Positions 42,821-54,039 of a stretch of DNA of 64,000 nt are shown here, piece by piece. The position numbers were made by a program, and so were the translations under genes. The notes under the pieces were generated by a model that was not told where the DNA came from, did not search any database, and worked only from the letters and a program-made list of their open reading frames with translations. The DNA is taken from the NCBI GenBank assembly GCA_905116865.2, contig CAJHNH020002480.1, forward strand, positions 742,001-806,000, written 5' to 3'. This DNA is from Candidula unifasciata. Lineage: Eukaryota; Mollusca; Gastropoda; Stylommatophora; Geomitridae. The first letter of the stretch is position 1. Every line of letters starts with the position of its first letter.

Positions 42821-43404
42821 GTTAAACCCTGTGTTCCTTTAGTTAGCAATTTTTGTGTGTGTGTGTGGGTGTAATAAATAATTATTCATCTGTGTGTATT
42901 CTTTTTTAACTGTTAAATTTTACCACGGCAGTGTGCTCTTCATATAATCAACAACGTATAAAATAGAAGATGTATGAAATATTCTAAGAAGCAGCAATTT
43001 TGAGTTAAAGACAAGAGTGGTCAGGTGCTAATTATACATTAAATTGTTATGCAATGCAGACTTATGGCTGTAAAAAACACACCTGAGAACAAATGAATGC
43101 TGTTAATGTGTGGTTATTTACAGACCTAGAGCACATAATGTGGCGTCCCCCCCCCCCTCCCCCACCTCTATATGTTCGCCCTTAAATGGGTCACCCTGAG
43201 AAAGCCCGTTTTACAGGTTTTTGATGATATGGCGTATTTAGGTAGTGGGCATATTTAATAGCTGTGGGGCTCTGGTCCTGGTTGCAACTGCATAATGAGC
43301 ACACACACGCCATTTTTTTTTTTTTTTAGATATGTTGCAATTTTTTGTGTGTGGTCTTTTTGATGTGATAATAAACATATGATGACATCACTGGTGCTGT
43401 TTTC

Positions 43405-43680
43405 ATCTTTTTCGTCTTCTGTTCACCAGTTGTAAGCTCCGGCAGAAAGCCCTGGTTGTTTGATGTTTGGCTTTGTGCGAGGGCCCGAGTTTTGCGTGTA
43501 CATCCGTCTACTGGCTTATTTGTGTGCAGTTGGTTGTTCCTTGCCGCTCGGGCAGATGCACTGCGACTTCAAAGGAAGTCTCCAATTAGTCGACTCTTAT
43601 GACATGCTTGCTGGGGAGGTAGTGGGTTATACGTGTAGTCACCACAATGGGACCCCGGAACCCACAGGGGGAACTGTGGC
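43405..43680 (-). mobile_element. SINE family B copy
   Basis: GTCTTCTGTTCACCAGTTGTA, GTGTACATCCGTCTACTGG, CTTCAAAGGAAGTCTCCAATTAG, AATGGGACCCCGGAACCCAC. Confidence 0.88.
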
Positions 43681-43689
43681 TGTATCAAC

Positions 43690-44005
43690 TATACCCGGCT
43701 TATTCTTTTCTTTCGTTGTTGACAAAGGGAATTAAAGCAGTAAATGCTTTTCTCCTTTGTATTAATCACCTCCCTTGATATATATTAAAATATTTTTCGC
43801 CGTTGCCATTTAACTAAACATTTTTAAAGTTAAAAAAAAAGGTGGGAGGGGGGGGGGGGGGGAAGAGAGGTTGCGATGACGTAATAGATCGCTATATAAC
43901 AGGCTTGCCTGTCTGCTCGCTGGTCATAGATTTCAACCCCCTGTATTTTTTAATTTAAAAAAAAAAATTGTCACCACTCCAATTTTTTTATTTTTTGGGG
44001 TCCTT
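43690..44005. other. Unassigned stretch with homopolymer tracts
   Basis: It contains a poly(G) run at 43849-43862. No gene seen. Confidence 0.4.
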
Positions 44006-44020
44006 TTCTAGAAATGTAAT

Positions 44021-44247
44021 AATTACTGCTTTTCGTCCTTCTTAGGACGTTATTTTTTGTTATTTGAAGCCCCACTCTGGCTTTTGCCAGGGGCCGCAAT
44101 ATAGGCAGGTCATCATTATGGCCAAATGTCTGAACGCGGTTTCTGGGACCTCTCCACGGTGATCCTCATCCGCATGGTGGCACTTTGTGTCATCGGGTGT
44201 TTATCGCTTGTGTGATGTCCTGTGGGGTAAAAAATCCAATCCAATCC
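44021..44247 (-). mobile_element. Family G element, complete, 15-bp target duplication
   Basis: TTCTAGAAATGTAAT is at 44006-44020 and 44248-44262. On the minus strand the element begins GGATTGGATTGGATTTTTT and ends with a stem-loop (CGTCC/GGACG) and AAAAGCAGTAATT. Nearly identical to 57203-57432. Short retroelement, class unknown. Confidence 0.93.
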
Positions 44248-44518
44248 TTCTAGAAATGTAATTATTTACCCGTATATTTTTCACTGGCAAGGAACAGAAT
44301 AATTATAGGGTGACACGATTTCGATGAAATTGGAACCCCAACTGATGGCTCTTCCAATCTTTTCATTGTCCACAGGATCTCTTCTGGTTTTGTTTGCGAC
44401 CTCTTTCAAACCTCTAATTAGTTTCTTTATAGGACAAACAGATTTAAAAACATTGTATCAAGAATGAACGACCAATTTTCATAATTTACGAAAGCAAACT
44501 GAACGGTTGATGTGTAGT

Positions 44519-44532
44519 CTCTCTCTCTCCTT

Positions 44533-44600
<68 letters not shown>
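44519..44600 (+). repeat. (CT)n microsatellite
   Basis: CT array next to a family G fragment. Confidence 0.97.
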
Positions 44601-44602
<2 letters not shown>

Positions 44603-44604
44603 TG

Positions 44605-44730
44605 TTGTACCCCACTAGGACATCACACAAGCGATAAACATCCGGTGACACAAAGCGCCACCATGCTGATGAGGAGAACCCGTGGAGAGGTCCCAGAAAC
44701 CCCTTTCAGCCGATGGGCCATACAATCATT
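44605..44730 (+). mobile_element. Family G fragment
   Basis: GTACCCCACTAGGACATCAC through AGAGGTCCCAGAAACCCC. Lacks both ends. Confidence 0.8.
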
Positions 44731-45224
44731 CTTTTTTGTTGTTGTCAGTATCTGCTTATGCCGCTAGGCATTTGATGATCAATAACAAAAAACCATATGT
44801 CAATAACAGTTTTACATCAGAAATTGTTACTATTTATATACTCATTGTCAACATTAACAAAATATGTCATTTCTAGCAGAAGAATCGATTATTTATGTTT
44901 ACAAATACGTTTTGAAAAACTGCAGGATACATAATTCATACATGACTAGGCCATCATTAATGTTTACAGAATTCCCTCCCATAGTTTAGCGGTTTATTTC
45001 ACATCTGTTTCAGCGTTGTGGGTCCTGTTTCGGTCTCCGTCCTTCGGTTCGCAAGAACTTATCTTTTGATTGGTTCTCGTGCTTTTTTGCAACATTCTTG
45101 TCTTGGGACCAGTCGTTCTGCAGTGTGTTCTATCTTCCTTGAAAGTGATGCACTCCTAGTTTGTTTCATTTTCTTTATAAATATTTGCGGTGTACCTCAT
45201 GAAAACGTTCCGCAGAGCGCGTGC

Positions 45225-45248
45225 TCGCGCGCACGCGCGCGCGCGCAC

Positions 45249-45313
<65 letters not shown>
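45225..45313 (+). repeat. (GCGCAC)n then (GA)n microsatellite
   Basis: GCGCACGCGCGCGCGC followed by about 34 GA repeats; the GC part can form Z-DNA. Confidence 0.95.
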
Positions 45314-45315
<2 letters not shown>

Positions 45316-45504
45316 CTCCCTGCAGATAAATGTCTGTCTAATCTCCTTTACTCTTTATCTTTATAACAAAACAAAAAAAAAACCAGATACCACGCCGAGA
45401 ACAAATCGACTGCGCGGTTTTAGGTCCGTCGATCATGTATTCAAAATATTTGTTGAATGAATTTTTAAATAAAATTGAGTTGGGTTCTTTGCCTATAACT
45501 GAGT

Positions 45505-45840
45505 ACCAGGAAATAATCTGTAAAGGAAAGACTGATCACACCACCCATGAAGTGAATTCTAACCATCGCACACAGAATCAGATCAAATGATTCGGACATG
45601 TTTCAAGACTACTACAAGATCATGCATAATAAAGAGCCCTGTCTCTAAGGCACAACCGCGGCATAGTTAGAGGTCGTCCGCGCAAGTTATCGATAGATGG
45701 CATATCTCAAGTCGTGAATATCTGCATCTTCGTAACTCACAAACCAAAGCTCGCACATGATGCGTCTACCAACCCTGACCATGAAGGACAGAACAGGCTG
45801 TAGAGGATACAGAGAAAAGAAGAAGGCACAATATAGTAAT
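45505..45840 (+). mobile_element. LINE ORF2 C-terminal remnant
   Basis: Frames read IRWFGHVSR-like and RGRPRKLSIDGISQVV segments with stops. Low identity. Confidence 0.55.
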
Positions 45841-45878
45841 GTTATCACAAATGATGATAATGCACATTGTGCACTTAC

Positions 45879-46131
45879 ATGCACAGTCCTCCAATGCAGC
45901 ATCATCCGAAGGTACCTCTGATGACTGATCCCAAAGGAAGCTGGCTAAGATGTCTTCTATCATGACATTGAAGACGGCATGAAGAGGCGTCACCAGACTG
46001 TTCTCAAAGTTGTGGTGTCGTGTTGGTGTTATCGACTGCTTATTCACCAGCCTTGTTCTTTCGGCATTGATTATGTCAGCTCTGTCCTTGCTTCTTCGCC
46101 TATGAAGTCTTATACGTGTGGCCAGAATATA
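45879..46131 (-). CDS. Candidate exon of an unidentified gene
   Basis: An 84-codon open stretch reads ILATRIRLHRRRSKDRADII then NAERTRLVNKQSITPTRHH and FENSLVTPLHAVFNVMIEDI up to SSEVPSDDAALEDCA. It is bounded by TTCTTTAG and a perfect GTAAGT donor. The composition is protein-like and no repeat family overlaps it. I do not recognise the protein. Its phase does not fit the candidate exon at 47620-47771 directly, so another exon is missing or one site is wrong. Confidence 0.35.
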
Positions 46132-46739
46132 CTAAAGAATACTGCTTTCTAAATGACCACTGCAGTGTGTTTTAGCTTCCTTAAAAGTTATGCACTCGTG
46201 GTATGTTTCATTTTTAGAAATACATTTTGCGGTTCACCTCCTGAAAAATTGCCCGATGATTTCTCATCCGTCTACTTCTTTTTGCCGTGGGGGAGGGGAG
46301 GGGGACGTCAAGACAGTCAAGCCACCCAGCTGCTGAACCAGTTAGACGCTGATACTGAAAACTTAGAAGGTTATTTTTAACCACAAAATAAAGAGAGGGT
46401 GGGTGTCTGTGGACACGGGATTGTAAACGCGGTTTCATTATTCTTATCTTCAAGGTTCGGAGAACTATGGTTGATTTCTTAGAAAACATAGAGCTAGTGG
46501 GCGACTTCGGAAAAGATGGAGTCATGGCATTAAGAACAACCTTACAGAAATGAACATCAGTCCTAATAATGCTCTTAACAGAGCTCATCAAAGAATGTTA
46601 CAAACCCTTCCCCCCCCCCCTCCCCGACAGTTTGCAAAGTTTTTTAAGCAAAGGTTATTCCAATTATCACCAAGCCGTTCCTTCCTCTGATATCGCATAA
46701 CGCCAAACTACTGAACGTAAATTGTATAGTGCAACAAAC

Positions 46740-47110
46740 AAACAAATTAAAAAGAGTTTGGAGGCAACTGAGATGTGGTTCTTGAGAAGAATGTTGAGAA
46801 AAACCTTGGACTACCAGAATAACCAACATTCAATGACTGGAAATGGCCAATGAGAGTAGAACACTACATACAACAATGAGAAGGAGACAAAGTTCTCTGG
46901 TCATATGAAAAGAAAAGGAGCACTTGAGAATATCGTAACGACTGGAAAGATAAAAGGCAGAGGCAGACCAAGAGAAACGATGGTGGATGGCTTTAGACAG
47001 TTTTATGCAGAAATATCATCGGTAGAATTGATCCAGAACGCCAAAGACTGAGATCTGTGGCGACGCATGAACGCCTACACCGATTGGCAAGGCACTTGAT
47101 GATGATAAAC
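46740..47110 (+). mobile_element. LINE ORF2 C-terminal remnant
   Basis: EATEMWFLRRMLRKTLDYQN, then FSGHMKRKGALENIVTTGKI and KGRGRPRETMVDGFRQF, then ISSVELIQNAKD. A well-known end of animal LINEs, with stops. Confidence 0.85.
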
Positions 47111-47619
47111 AACAAACTGCCCCCCCCCCCCCCCCCAAAAAAAAAAAAACCGCCGGGTTGGTATGTGGAGTCTTGTAAAGGAAATGCAAATAACTTTTTT
47201 TTTTTTAAGCTGGGGGAGGAGAAAACATCCCATTTAAATGGCGTGATCCCAAAATCATTCTCACCTGCTGTCGAAAGTAGTGCCACAATACTGAATAGCG
47301 TGCCGTATACAGTCTGATTCTACAGCACAACGGCTCTACTAGCGACGTTGCTAGAATGTAGTTTCTGTTTGCAGGTGAATGTTATACCAAAATGAGGCAG
47401 CTGCGCTAAATCAATGGCGCCAGTCTGTGTTTCTGTAGCTGACATTGAATCTTGTCACAACGGTTTCTTTCTTTCTCCAAACTTTTCAGTTTACTTCTTA
47501 ACACCATATAAATATTGACCCTTTCCGTCTTGTTAAATACAACAGTTCTATAGTAGAAACGGGCAAGAATTCAACTACCTATCGTCAATGTCCCGGGATC
47601 GCGATGGGGATCTTCTTAC

Positions 47620-47771
47620 TGTGACGCCGCTTGGAGTCTTTGTTTAGAAACGACACCTTTGTCACTTTCCGTTTCTCAGCTTTGTTCATTTCTGTTATGT
47701 TCAAGCAAACTTCAGCATTGAACGTTCTCTGCCTCGGCGTTAAACGGCCCGAATATATTCTACTAACAACG
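47620..47771 (-). CDS. Candidate exon of an unidentified gene
   Basis: It is bounded by TGTTTTTCAG and GTAAGA. The open frame reads RIYSGRLTPRQRTFNAEVCL then NITEMNKAEKRKVTKVSFLN and KDSKRRH, basic and hydrophilic. It lies in a repeat-free stretch. Identity unknown. Confidence 0.33.
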
Positions 47772-48084
47772 CTGAAAAACACACAAGTTTACAGAAAAAA
47801 AAAAAAGTCATATTTAGTTACAAGTGCTAGAAAAGGGAGACTTCCTAACCAAAAGTGGCTTTACAAAACTGCACTAAATATTAGAAGAAGAGTTAGCTCT
47901 CGGGTTTGGAAATTTGTTTGTTGGCTGTACGTTTTAAATCCTCAGTTTACGTGAGAACAAGGTTTGTAAATATTCCAATTTGATAAAATGTGCCAGAAAC
48001 ATTTCGATAAATTCAAAACTTTGTTTTCCATTTGCGGAAAATGATAAGGTGGGTAGCGAGGATACGAACAACTTGGTTGGTTAG

Positions 48085-48300
48085 TTGGCGAGGAGCGGCT
48101 GGCCGAACGTTTGGAACGGTTCGAATTCTCGGTAAGGCTAGGGATTTTTTTTTTTTCTGTCATGGTGAAAAATAAAATCTTGACCTGCACAGTCGTGGCG
48201 ACAGCACTAGCAATGAAGCCGTAAATCCGCAGGCTCAAAGACCTCCCCTGCCTTCACCGCAAAAGTGGTAATAATAAAGGTATTATTTTCCAGTTTGATT
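48085..48300 (+). mobile_element. SINE family D copy
   Basis: GAGGAGCGGCTGGCCGAACG, ACGGTTCGAATTCTCGGTAA, GACCTGCACAGTCGTGGCG: the plus-strand counterpart of 7640-7856, with part of the anticodon-side sequence missing. Confidence 0.82.
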
Positions 48301-48760
48301 AGTTGGTTGGTACCCGTCTGTCTTTTCAGACGATAATCTTCTTCTTCTTCCTCATGTTTACCGGCTGTAACTTCCGGCGGAAAGTTCTCTGGACTTGAGT
48401 CTTACTCAAGCAGTGGAATGCTGCGTGTACATCCATTTGACAGGTCTTTTTTTTTTGAGTATGCAGATTTTTGTTTCCATGCCTCTCAGGCGCATGCGTT
48501 CCGACTTCGAAGAAAGCTCTAGTCAGTCAATTTATGCGACATGCTTTTCTAGGGAGGTATATGGTCTATTTCCGGTGTCCACACAATAGGGCCCTGGAGC
48601 CCACACATGGAGCGATACTGTTATATATTGTGCTATAGAAGGCATGGGAGTCCCAGGTCATGGTAATGGCGAGTGTGCATAGCAAGTCTCACTTGCATTA
48701 AGAAGTCTTCCACGATTAGATCATAGGGTATCAGGACAATTGTCGCCATGGCATGATGTT
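48300..48760 (+). repeat. Family R4 repeat split by a SINE B
   Basis: GGTTGGTACCCGTCTGTC (48303-48330) and GTGCTATAGAAGGCATGGGAG (48630-48760) are consecutive in other copies; the SINE at 48332-48612 lies between. Confidence 0.7.
48332..48612 (-). mobile_element. SINE family B copy inside R4
   Basis: It starts with the reversed tail CTTCTTCTTCTTCC, has CGTGTACATCCATTTGACAGG and CTAGTCAGTCAATTTATGCG, and ends GGGCCCTGGAGCCCACACATGG. Confidence 0.85.
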
Positions 48761-48762
48761 AC

Positions 48763-48939
48763 CTGCTTCTCTTCATTTCTTAAACTTCGACAATCATTTT
48801 TACTGTTATCCATATTAACATCTCGGTTTCCCTCTAAATGCAACACGGTCCACGGCATCCGGTCCGCCACCAAAATACCGGTATCATTTATGCCCAGCTT
48901 ACACACATCTTTATTCGTAGAAAAGGCCGACCCCGACAT
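48763..48939 (-). CDS. Candidate first coding exon of an unidentified gene
   Basis: The ATG at 48939-48937 starts MSGSAFSTNKDVCKLGINDT, continuing GILVADRMPWTVLHLEGN and ending NEEKQ before a GTAACA donor (phase 0, 59 codons). The family is not recognised. It abuts repeat R4 and could be fortuitous. Confidence 0.33.
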
Positions 48940-49284
48940 CTTCAGTGCGTCTATATTTCATAAAAAAAAAGGACGTCCATATGGTCTCGACGATCCTTCA
49001 AGCAGATCCTAGCTATCTGAAAGTATTCGCAGGATTCTCCTTAGTAACCACGCATATCTGTGTAAAATGTATCTTAATTTGTATCTACACTATCACAGCA
49101 TGCTGTCCCCATGAACTATCGTCTGTGGATGGCTAAAATATAACATCTCATTTCGTTCGGGACTTTATTTTAAGCAGTGACTTTGAAAGTGTCTATACTT
49201 ACCGAAAAGTGTCTGTTTCATCAGCGTTGACAAAAATAATGCTTTAAAAAATATGCCGGTACTACACACTGTGGTGTACCGACA

Positions 49285-50185
49285 GAAAGACTGTTGAATG
49301 TTGAATTAAGAATCGATATCACTCTCGGGACACTCTCATAAATGCTAAGCCCACATCTTCAGCAGCAAGCGAAAAGTTCCAATTCCGAATGTACCAGTAA
49401 TCGTCTGATTGTATATTCGTCTCATCCTTTCCCCGATAACTCCTCGCAGCGCCATTCTCATTAGACCGTAATGATCTATCTGCGCTTTCGCACTGTTCAC
49501 TCGCTCCCAAAGGGCCCTCACAATATCTAACTTGTCATACATCAGTGGCTTGGAAGGCAATGAAATAGCGGACAGATTCGCCAGAAGCGGCAGTGACATG
49601 GTACAACCAAATAGCGACTTAACCCACCAAGAGATGAAAACACTAATACAAGCTAGTATCCAAGAAAGGTGGCTGGATACCCACACCAGATTTTCTCCCC
49701 AAGACTCACTTCATCGCCTCTCTAGAGAGGGACAGTGTATTATATTCAGACTAAGGACAGGGCACAACAGATTTCGTCAACATATGTTCAAATTTTTTAG
49801 TGTAGGAAATACGAAGACGTGACCCTGCAGCGTGGCACCCGAAAATGCTGAGCATGTGCTCCAACACTGTCAACTGTATGCTGACAACAGAGACGCAATC
49901 TGGCCTGTTCCAACCACACTGAAGCAAAAACTGTATGGTACACGAGAGGATATGGATTGCACGATAGCTTTCACAAAGGCTACCGGCCTCCTGATATAAG
50001 TTTTCTAACAGAAGTGATCGGAGAAGAAGAAGAAGAAGAAGTTCACCCCCAAGTGGTGCTGAGCCAGCTAGTCTATCTGCCTGCTCATTTCCCAACGCAC
50101 TGGCATGACCTAGAGAAAATATTCAAAGGATGCTAACTACCCAGGACATCTGAAGTTACCGACAGAAAAAAAAGGGGCGGGGCAC
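49285..50185 (-). mobile_element. RNase H LINE interrupted by another LINE
   Basis: The 3' part 49285-49545 encodes DKLDIVRALWERVNSAKAQI then DHYGLMRMALRGV; the 5' part 50041-50185 encodes GNEQADRLAGSAPLG. The insert at 49546-50040 is on the other strand. Confidence 0.88.
49546..50040 (+). mobile_element. 5'-truncated RNase H LINE inserted in LINE, (GAA)n tail
   Basis: It encodes GLEGNEIADRFARSGSDMVQ, DSLHRLSREGQCIIFRLRTG and APENAEHVLQHCQLYADNRD up to IWPVPTTLKQKLYGTREDMD, with one in-frame stop after VGNTKT. It ends GTGATCGGAGAAGAAGAAG. No clear target duplication. Confidence 0.88.
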
Positions 50186-50429
50186 CCCTGGTAGGTACAT
50201 ATAATCTTTTGAAAGTTTTGTTGGCCTTTTGTGCGCAAAGGACGCCAAGCAAACCCATTTATCATAAGATTGTTTAAGCTAGGTTCCAGTAGCCCCGGTG
50301 TCAGGTAAAACCCGGATTAGATTAGTCTCTGTCGATCTAACACTGGTGGAGAAAATTGTCAACGTCGTGTAAAAACTTGGATTAGATCTGACACCAAAAT
50401 TGTTAAAAATGTACTTTAAAAAAAGTAAA

Positions 50430-50500
50430 ATAAAAAGGACCCTCTTCTATGCATTCCGGCGTATTGTGCATATATGGTTAGGCCTCTATAAAGTGTTTAA
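50430..50500 (-). mobile_element. SINE family A, 3' fragment
   Basis: AAAAGGACCCTCTTCTATGC and GGCGTATTGTGCATATATGG. Confidence 0.6.
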
Positions 50501-50559
50501 AATGACTTAGATTAAATTCAGCTTAATAGAATACTTGGTTATGTTAATCGCCGCTAATC

Positions 50560-50842
50560 CCCGTCTGGCTTTCGAAGCTCCATTTGTTGAGTGGGGTGGG
50601 GAAGAACAGACCGATTGCTCCCAACAAGCATGTCGTACAAGGCGATTGTTTTAGTGAGTTTCCTTCTGTCGGAGTGCATCTGAGCAAGAAACAAGGAACC
50701 AACGTCAAGCATATAAATAAGCCAGATTTGTAAAACGGATGTGCATGCACAATTCAAGTTCTGGGACAAGAACACACTACAGAAGTGAACGAATAACCTG
50801 AACTTTCTGCCGGAGTTAACAGACGGTGAACGCTAAGAAGAA
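50560..50842 (+). mobile_element. SINE family B copy
   Basis: CCGTCTGGCTTTCGAAGCTC (diverged head), AACAAGCATGTCGTACAAGG, CGGATGTGCATGCACAATTC, GTTAACAGACGGTGAACGC, AAGAAGAAAAT. Confidence 0.85.
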
Positions 50843-50948
50843 AATATACACTTGTTTGAACTGAGTTCGATCCATCCCGTTGGTATGGATTAGATTAGTC
50901 TCTAAGAACATTGCTTTACAAAATTCACAACATCGCGTAAAACCTGGA

Positions 50949-51176
50949 TTAACTCTATGAGTACCAGAAGGTTTTATCGGAGATTCACATATGTATAAAT
51001 AACCAATAAGTAAAAAACCCATTAATGTATTGTTTTCAAATAAACTAAATACTAGGGAAGCCAGATTTATTAAAATACTGTGACCAGCTATGAAAAAGAC
51101 TTGTACATATTACATGAGTAGGATTCACAGCAGTGATAATTACGCTTCCCACGTTGTTTGGGACAGAAAGAGTTGA
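50949..51176. mobile_element. Decayed piggyBac-like MITE
   Basis: TTAACTCTATGAGTACCAG on the left and, reversed, TCAACTCTTTCTGTCCCA on the right, i.e. the ends of the 34749-34894 family with several changes. The right target site is mutated to TTGA. Confidence 0.6.
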
Positions 51177-51254
51177 CTAATAAAACGTCAAAAAAAAAAA
51201 AAAAAAACGATTAAAATTATGTTCATTGGAAAGCTGGTTTATGTTAATATTGTT

Positions 51255-51545
51255 TTTCGGCATCTTTCCGTCTTTGCAGTCGATAGTGCTATGCTGTGTC
51301 AAGGGGAAGCATGGGAATCACATGGCATGACGATGGCGAGTCTGCCCAGCAACAAGACCCGCCCACGTTAAGAAAAGTGAAGCTCCTCCTCTCAAGAGCA
51401 CAGAGTTTGAGAAGTATTGTCGATACCATGTGTTGCTCATGCATCACAATCCCTCCCTCAGCCTGCCTTGTTTACTGCAAAGGAAAGGTAACACCAAAAC
51501 GTTTGGAACAAAGCACACTGCATTAGCTCCCCCTATGGGTAAATG
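51255..51545 (+). repeat. Family R4 repeat
   Basis: GATAGTGCTATGCTGTGTCA, CATCACAATCCCTCCCTC, GCCTGCCTTGTTTACTGC, CGTTTGGAACAAAGCA match the copy at 62680-63000. Confidence 0.85.
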
Positions 51546-51839
51546 ATGGATTAGATCACTCCCTACGCCGTGTAAAACTGTAGGATAGTGTAGTAGTTGT
51601 CCCTCACGGAAAACCTGGATTAGATTAATCCTAACACAGGCAGTAGTAGCAGTATCTCAGGGTGGATATTACAGGTGGAGGTTTGCAGTATCTGATATCA
51701 TACATAGGCACCGGAAGCTGGGGGTTAAGGCACATTGAGGCCCCGATTTCTTTATGGTACTTTTTGAGGGTGGGAGGGGGGGGGGCGTTGTGAGCTAATA
51801 TTTTTTAGGGGATCAGAGAGCTCCTACCACACTACAGAA

Positions 51840-52190
51840 AATATGCCAGAACCGTAGACCGGCTCTAAGAATATCATGGGTGAAGAAAAGAACAAATGCA
51901 TCCACACTTCAAAAACTGAATATTAAAGAAGGTTGGCTATTAAAGACGATAAAACACCGACAATTTGAATACTTTGGTCACTTGAAACGTCACGAAAGTT
52001 TGGAAAGACCAATAATGAAGGGGTATATGCCTGGGAAGATTGGAGGAGGAAAGCGAAATAGAAGATGTGTGCAGGATGTGGCGAATGATCTCTAGATGGG
52101 TATATCGGATGCGGGACATCTTGCTTGTGTTCGAGAGGTTTTCCCTGAGGGTTGTTTTGGGAGCAAGGTTCTGCAAAGGACATGCTACTG
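51840..52190 (+). mobile_element. RTE-like LINE C-terminal remnant
   Basis: TLQKLNIKEGWLLKTIKHRQ then FEYFGHLKRHESLERPIMKG, the typical tail of RTE-like LINEs, open for 71 codons. Confidence 0.85.
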
Positions 52191-52270
52191 ACTGACTAAC
52201 TGATCACCTAATCCTGTATAGATATGATCTTCTTAGAAATTTGTTAATTCGTTTTATTATTTCAAATACA

Positions 52271-52470
52271 GTGGCAGCTCGATATACGTTCTTAATCCGC
52301 CCAGACCCTTTAACGTATACCAAAACAGAACGTATACCAAACAAGATGTATACCAAACAGGATGTATACCAAAAGTATGTAAACCAAACAGAATGTATAC
52401 CAGACAGGTTGTATACCAAACAGGACGTATACCAAACAGGACGTTTACCAAACAGGACATATTCCGAAGT
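52271..52470 (+). repeat. pogo/Tigger-like MITE end carrying a 16-bp tandem repeat
   Basis: TA then CAGTGGCAGCTCGATATACG resembles a pogo-type terminal repeat. From about 52308 GTATACCAAACAGGAC-like units repeat about 9 times to 52465. No matching right end found. Confidence 0.55.
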
Positions 52471-52589
52471 CTTCCAAAAGAAAAAAAAAGGGAGACTGAT
52501 GAACCAGGTCCCATGAGACAAAAATCCTACTGTTTTTGGCATATTATAGCTTGACGGGTTTGTATACAATAGTTTAAACACTGCTTGAT

Positions 52590-53145
52590 ACTAAAATACA
52601 TAAATACAAAAGTGGTTGGTGAAATAAATGAAAATCCAAACTCACTTTACCTTGCTAAGAAGAGTCGAGTGCCTACTAGGACTGTGCAGAGAAGGTAGGA
52701 GGAGGATCAGGAAGTAGAGTCCCCTTCCAATAAAACTTCAGGAATCTGAGATTCTGTTGGTTTTTTTTTTTTTTCGTTTCTTGTATTTGTCTTTTTTTTT
52801 CCTGACTTGGACCTGGGTGACGGTCCCTATCTTTGATGTTTACTAAGAATCTGTCAAAGAGTGTATACAGAATTTTCCTTCTGTCTTCTCCTCACAATGT
52901 TTCGGAAATGCGACAATGTTTGGCCATTCTAGACAATGCTATTACCGCTTTTTTAAGCTTTGTTGGTGTTGTACTTCTGTGCACAGTTTTTGGCATCAAA
53001 TCCATCTGACAAACCTTTCCTTGATTAATGAGAGAGGTGAACGAGAGTAGCGCACGTATCATATCGTGACTTATTTTGACTCACACAAGTTCAAGCACGC
53101 GAGTCGTAAAAAAAAAAAGGTTGTAAAAGAAGCAAAAATGTTCAT
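52590..53145. other. No recognised feature
   Basis: Moderate composition, short T runs; no repeat family or exon seen. Confidence 0.4.
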
Positions 53146-53149
53146 ATCT

Positions 53150-53390
53150 AAAAGGTTAGTTGCGTATCCTGTACATGACGTTGCAGAACCAATCCCAGCA
53201 GCCCCTGGCTGTTGTGTGGTTTTTCTAGGCAAATGTACGTCCAGTAGTTTGAAATTGCTTACTGGATGCTCGGCTCCCTGATACCACTGTCGAAACCAAC
53301 GCAAGGCGCATGGCCTGCAGCTGGGATCGAGCCCGGCACCCCGGCATTACGAAGCGTTCGCATCGACTTAGCCGCAGAGCTGACGTTCAC
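53150..53390 (-). mobile_element. SINE family C copy 1 of an inverted cluster
   Basis: GTTGCGTATCCTGTACATGA, CACTGTCGAAACCAACGCA, GGGATCGAGCCCGGCACCCC, GCGTTCGCATCGACTTAGCC. Confidence 0.9.
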
Positions 53391-53494
53391 ATCTAAGCAG
53401 GACGTATACAACCTTGAACACATGCTAAAGCGAACTATTCTGCCGTGTCATTGTTACTATTTGCCCTTCAACATATAATGATAGCTAAAGTTAG

Positions 53495-53735
53495 TTGTCG
53501 GCTCTGTGGCTAGGTCGATGCGAACGCTTCTCTTCGTAATGCCGGGATGCCAGGTTCGATCCCAGCAATGCGCCTTGCGTTGGTTTCGACGGTGGTATCA
53601 AGAAAGCCGACCGCCCAGAAAGCAATGGCAACTATTGAATGTAAATTGTCTAGAGAAACCATACAACACTCAGGGGCAGTTAGTGTTGGTTCTGCAACGT
53701 CCTGTAAAGGATACGCAACTACTTTTTTTTTTTTT
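53495..53735 (+). mobile_element. SINE family C copy 2, opposite orientation
   Basis: GTCGGCTCTGTGGCTAGGTC with box B CAGGTTCGATCCCAGC, TTGGTTTCGACGGTGGTATC, ending GTCCTGTAAAGGATACGC and poly(T). It is the clearest view of the tRNA-like head. Confidence 0.92.
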
Positions 53736-53744
53736 TAAAGTTAG

Positions 53745-53978
53745 TTGCGTATTCCGTACAGGACGTTGCGCGAACCAACCCAAGCAATTTTTTTTTTTCA
53801 CTATTGTAGTTAGTTTTTTTTTTTTTTTTTTTACAGTCATATTTACGTGCAGCCGTTTACCATCTGGACGGTCGGCTTCTCGATACCACTGTCGAAACCA
53901 ACGCAAGGCACCTGGGATCGAACCCGGCACACCGGGATTACGAAGCACGTTCTAAACGCATAAGCCACAGACGCCTAC
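53745..53978 (-). mobile_element. SINE family C copy 3
   Basis: GTTGCGTATTCCGTACAGGA, CACTGTCGAAACCAACGCA, GGGATCGAACCCGGCACACC, GCATAAGCCACAGACGCC. Confidence 0.92.
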
Positions 53979-54039
53979 ATAATATTAGTAATTTGTATTA
54001 TTATCACTGCGCACTGAACAATTTAATTGAGCATTAAAT

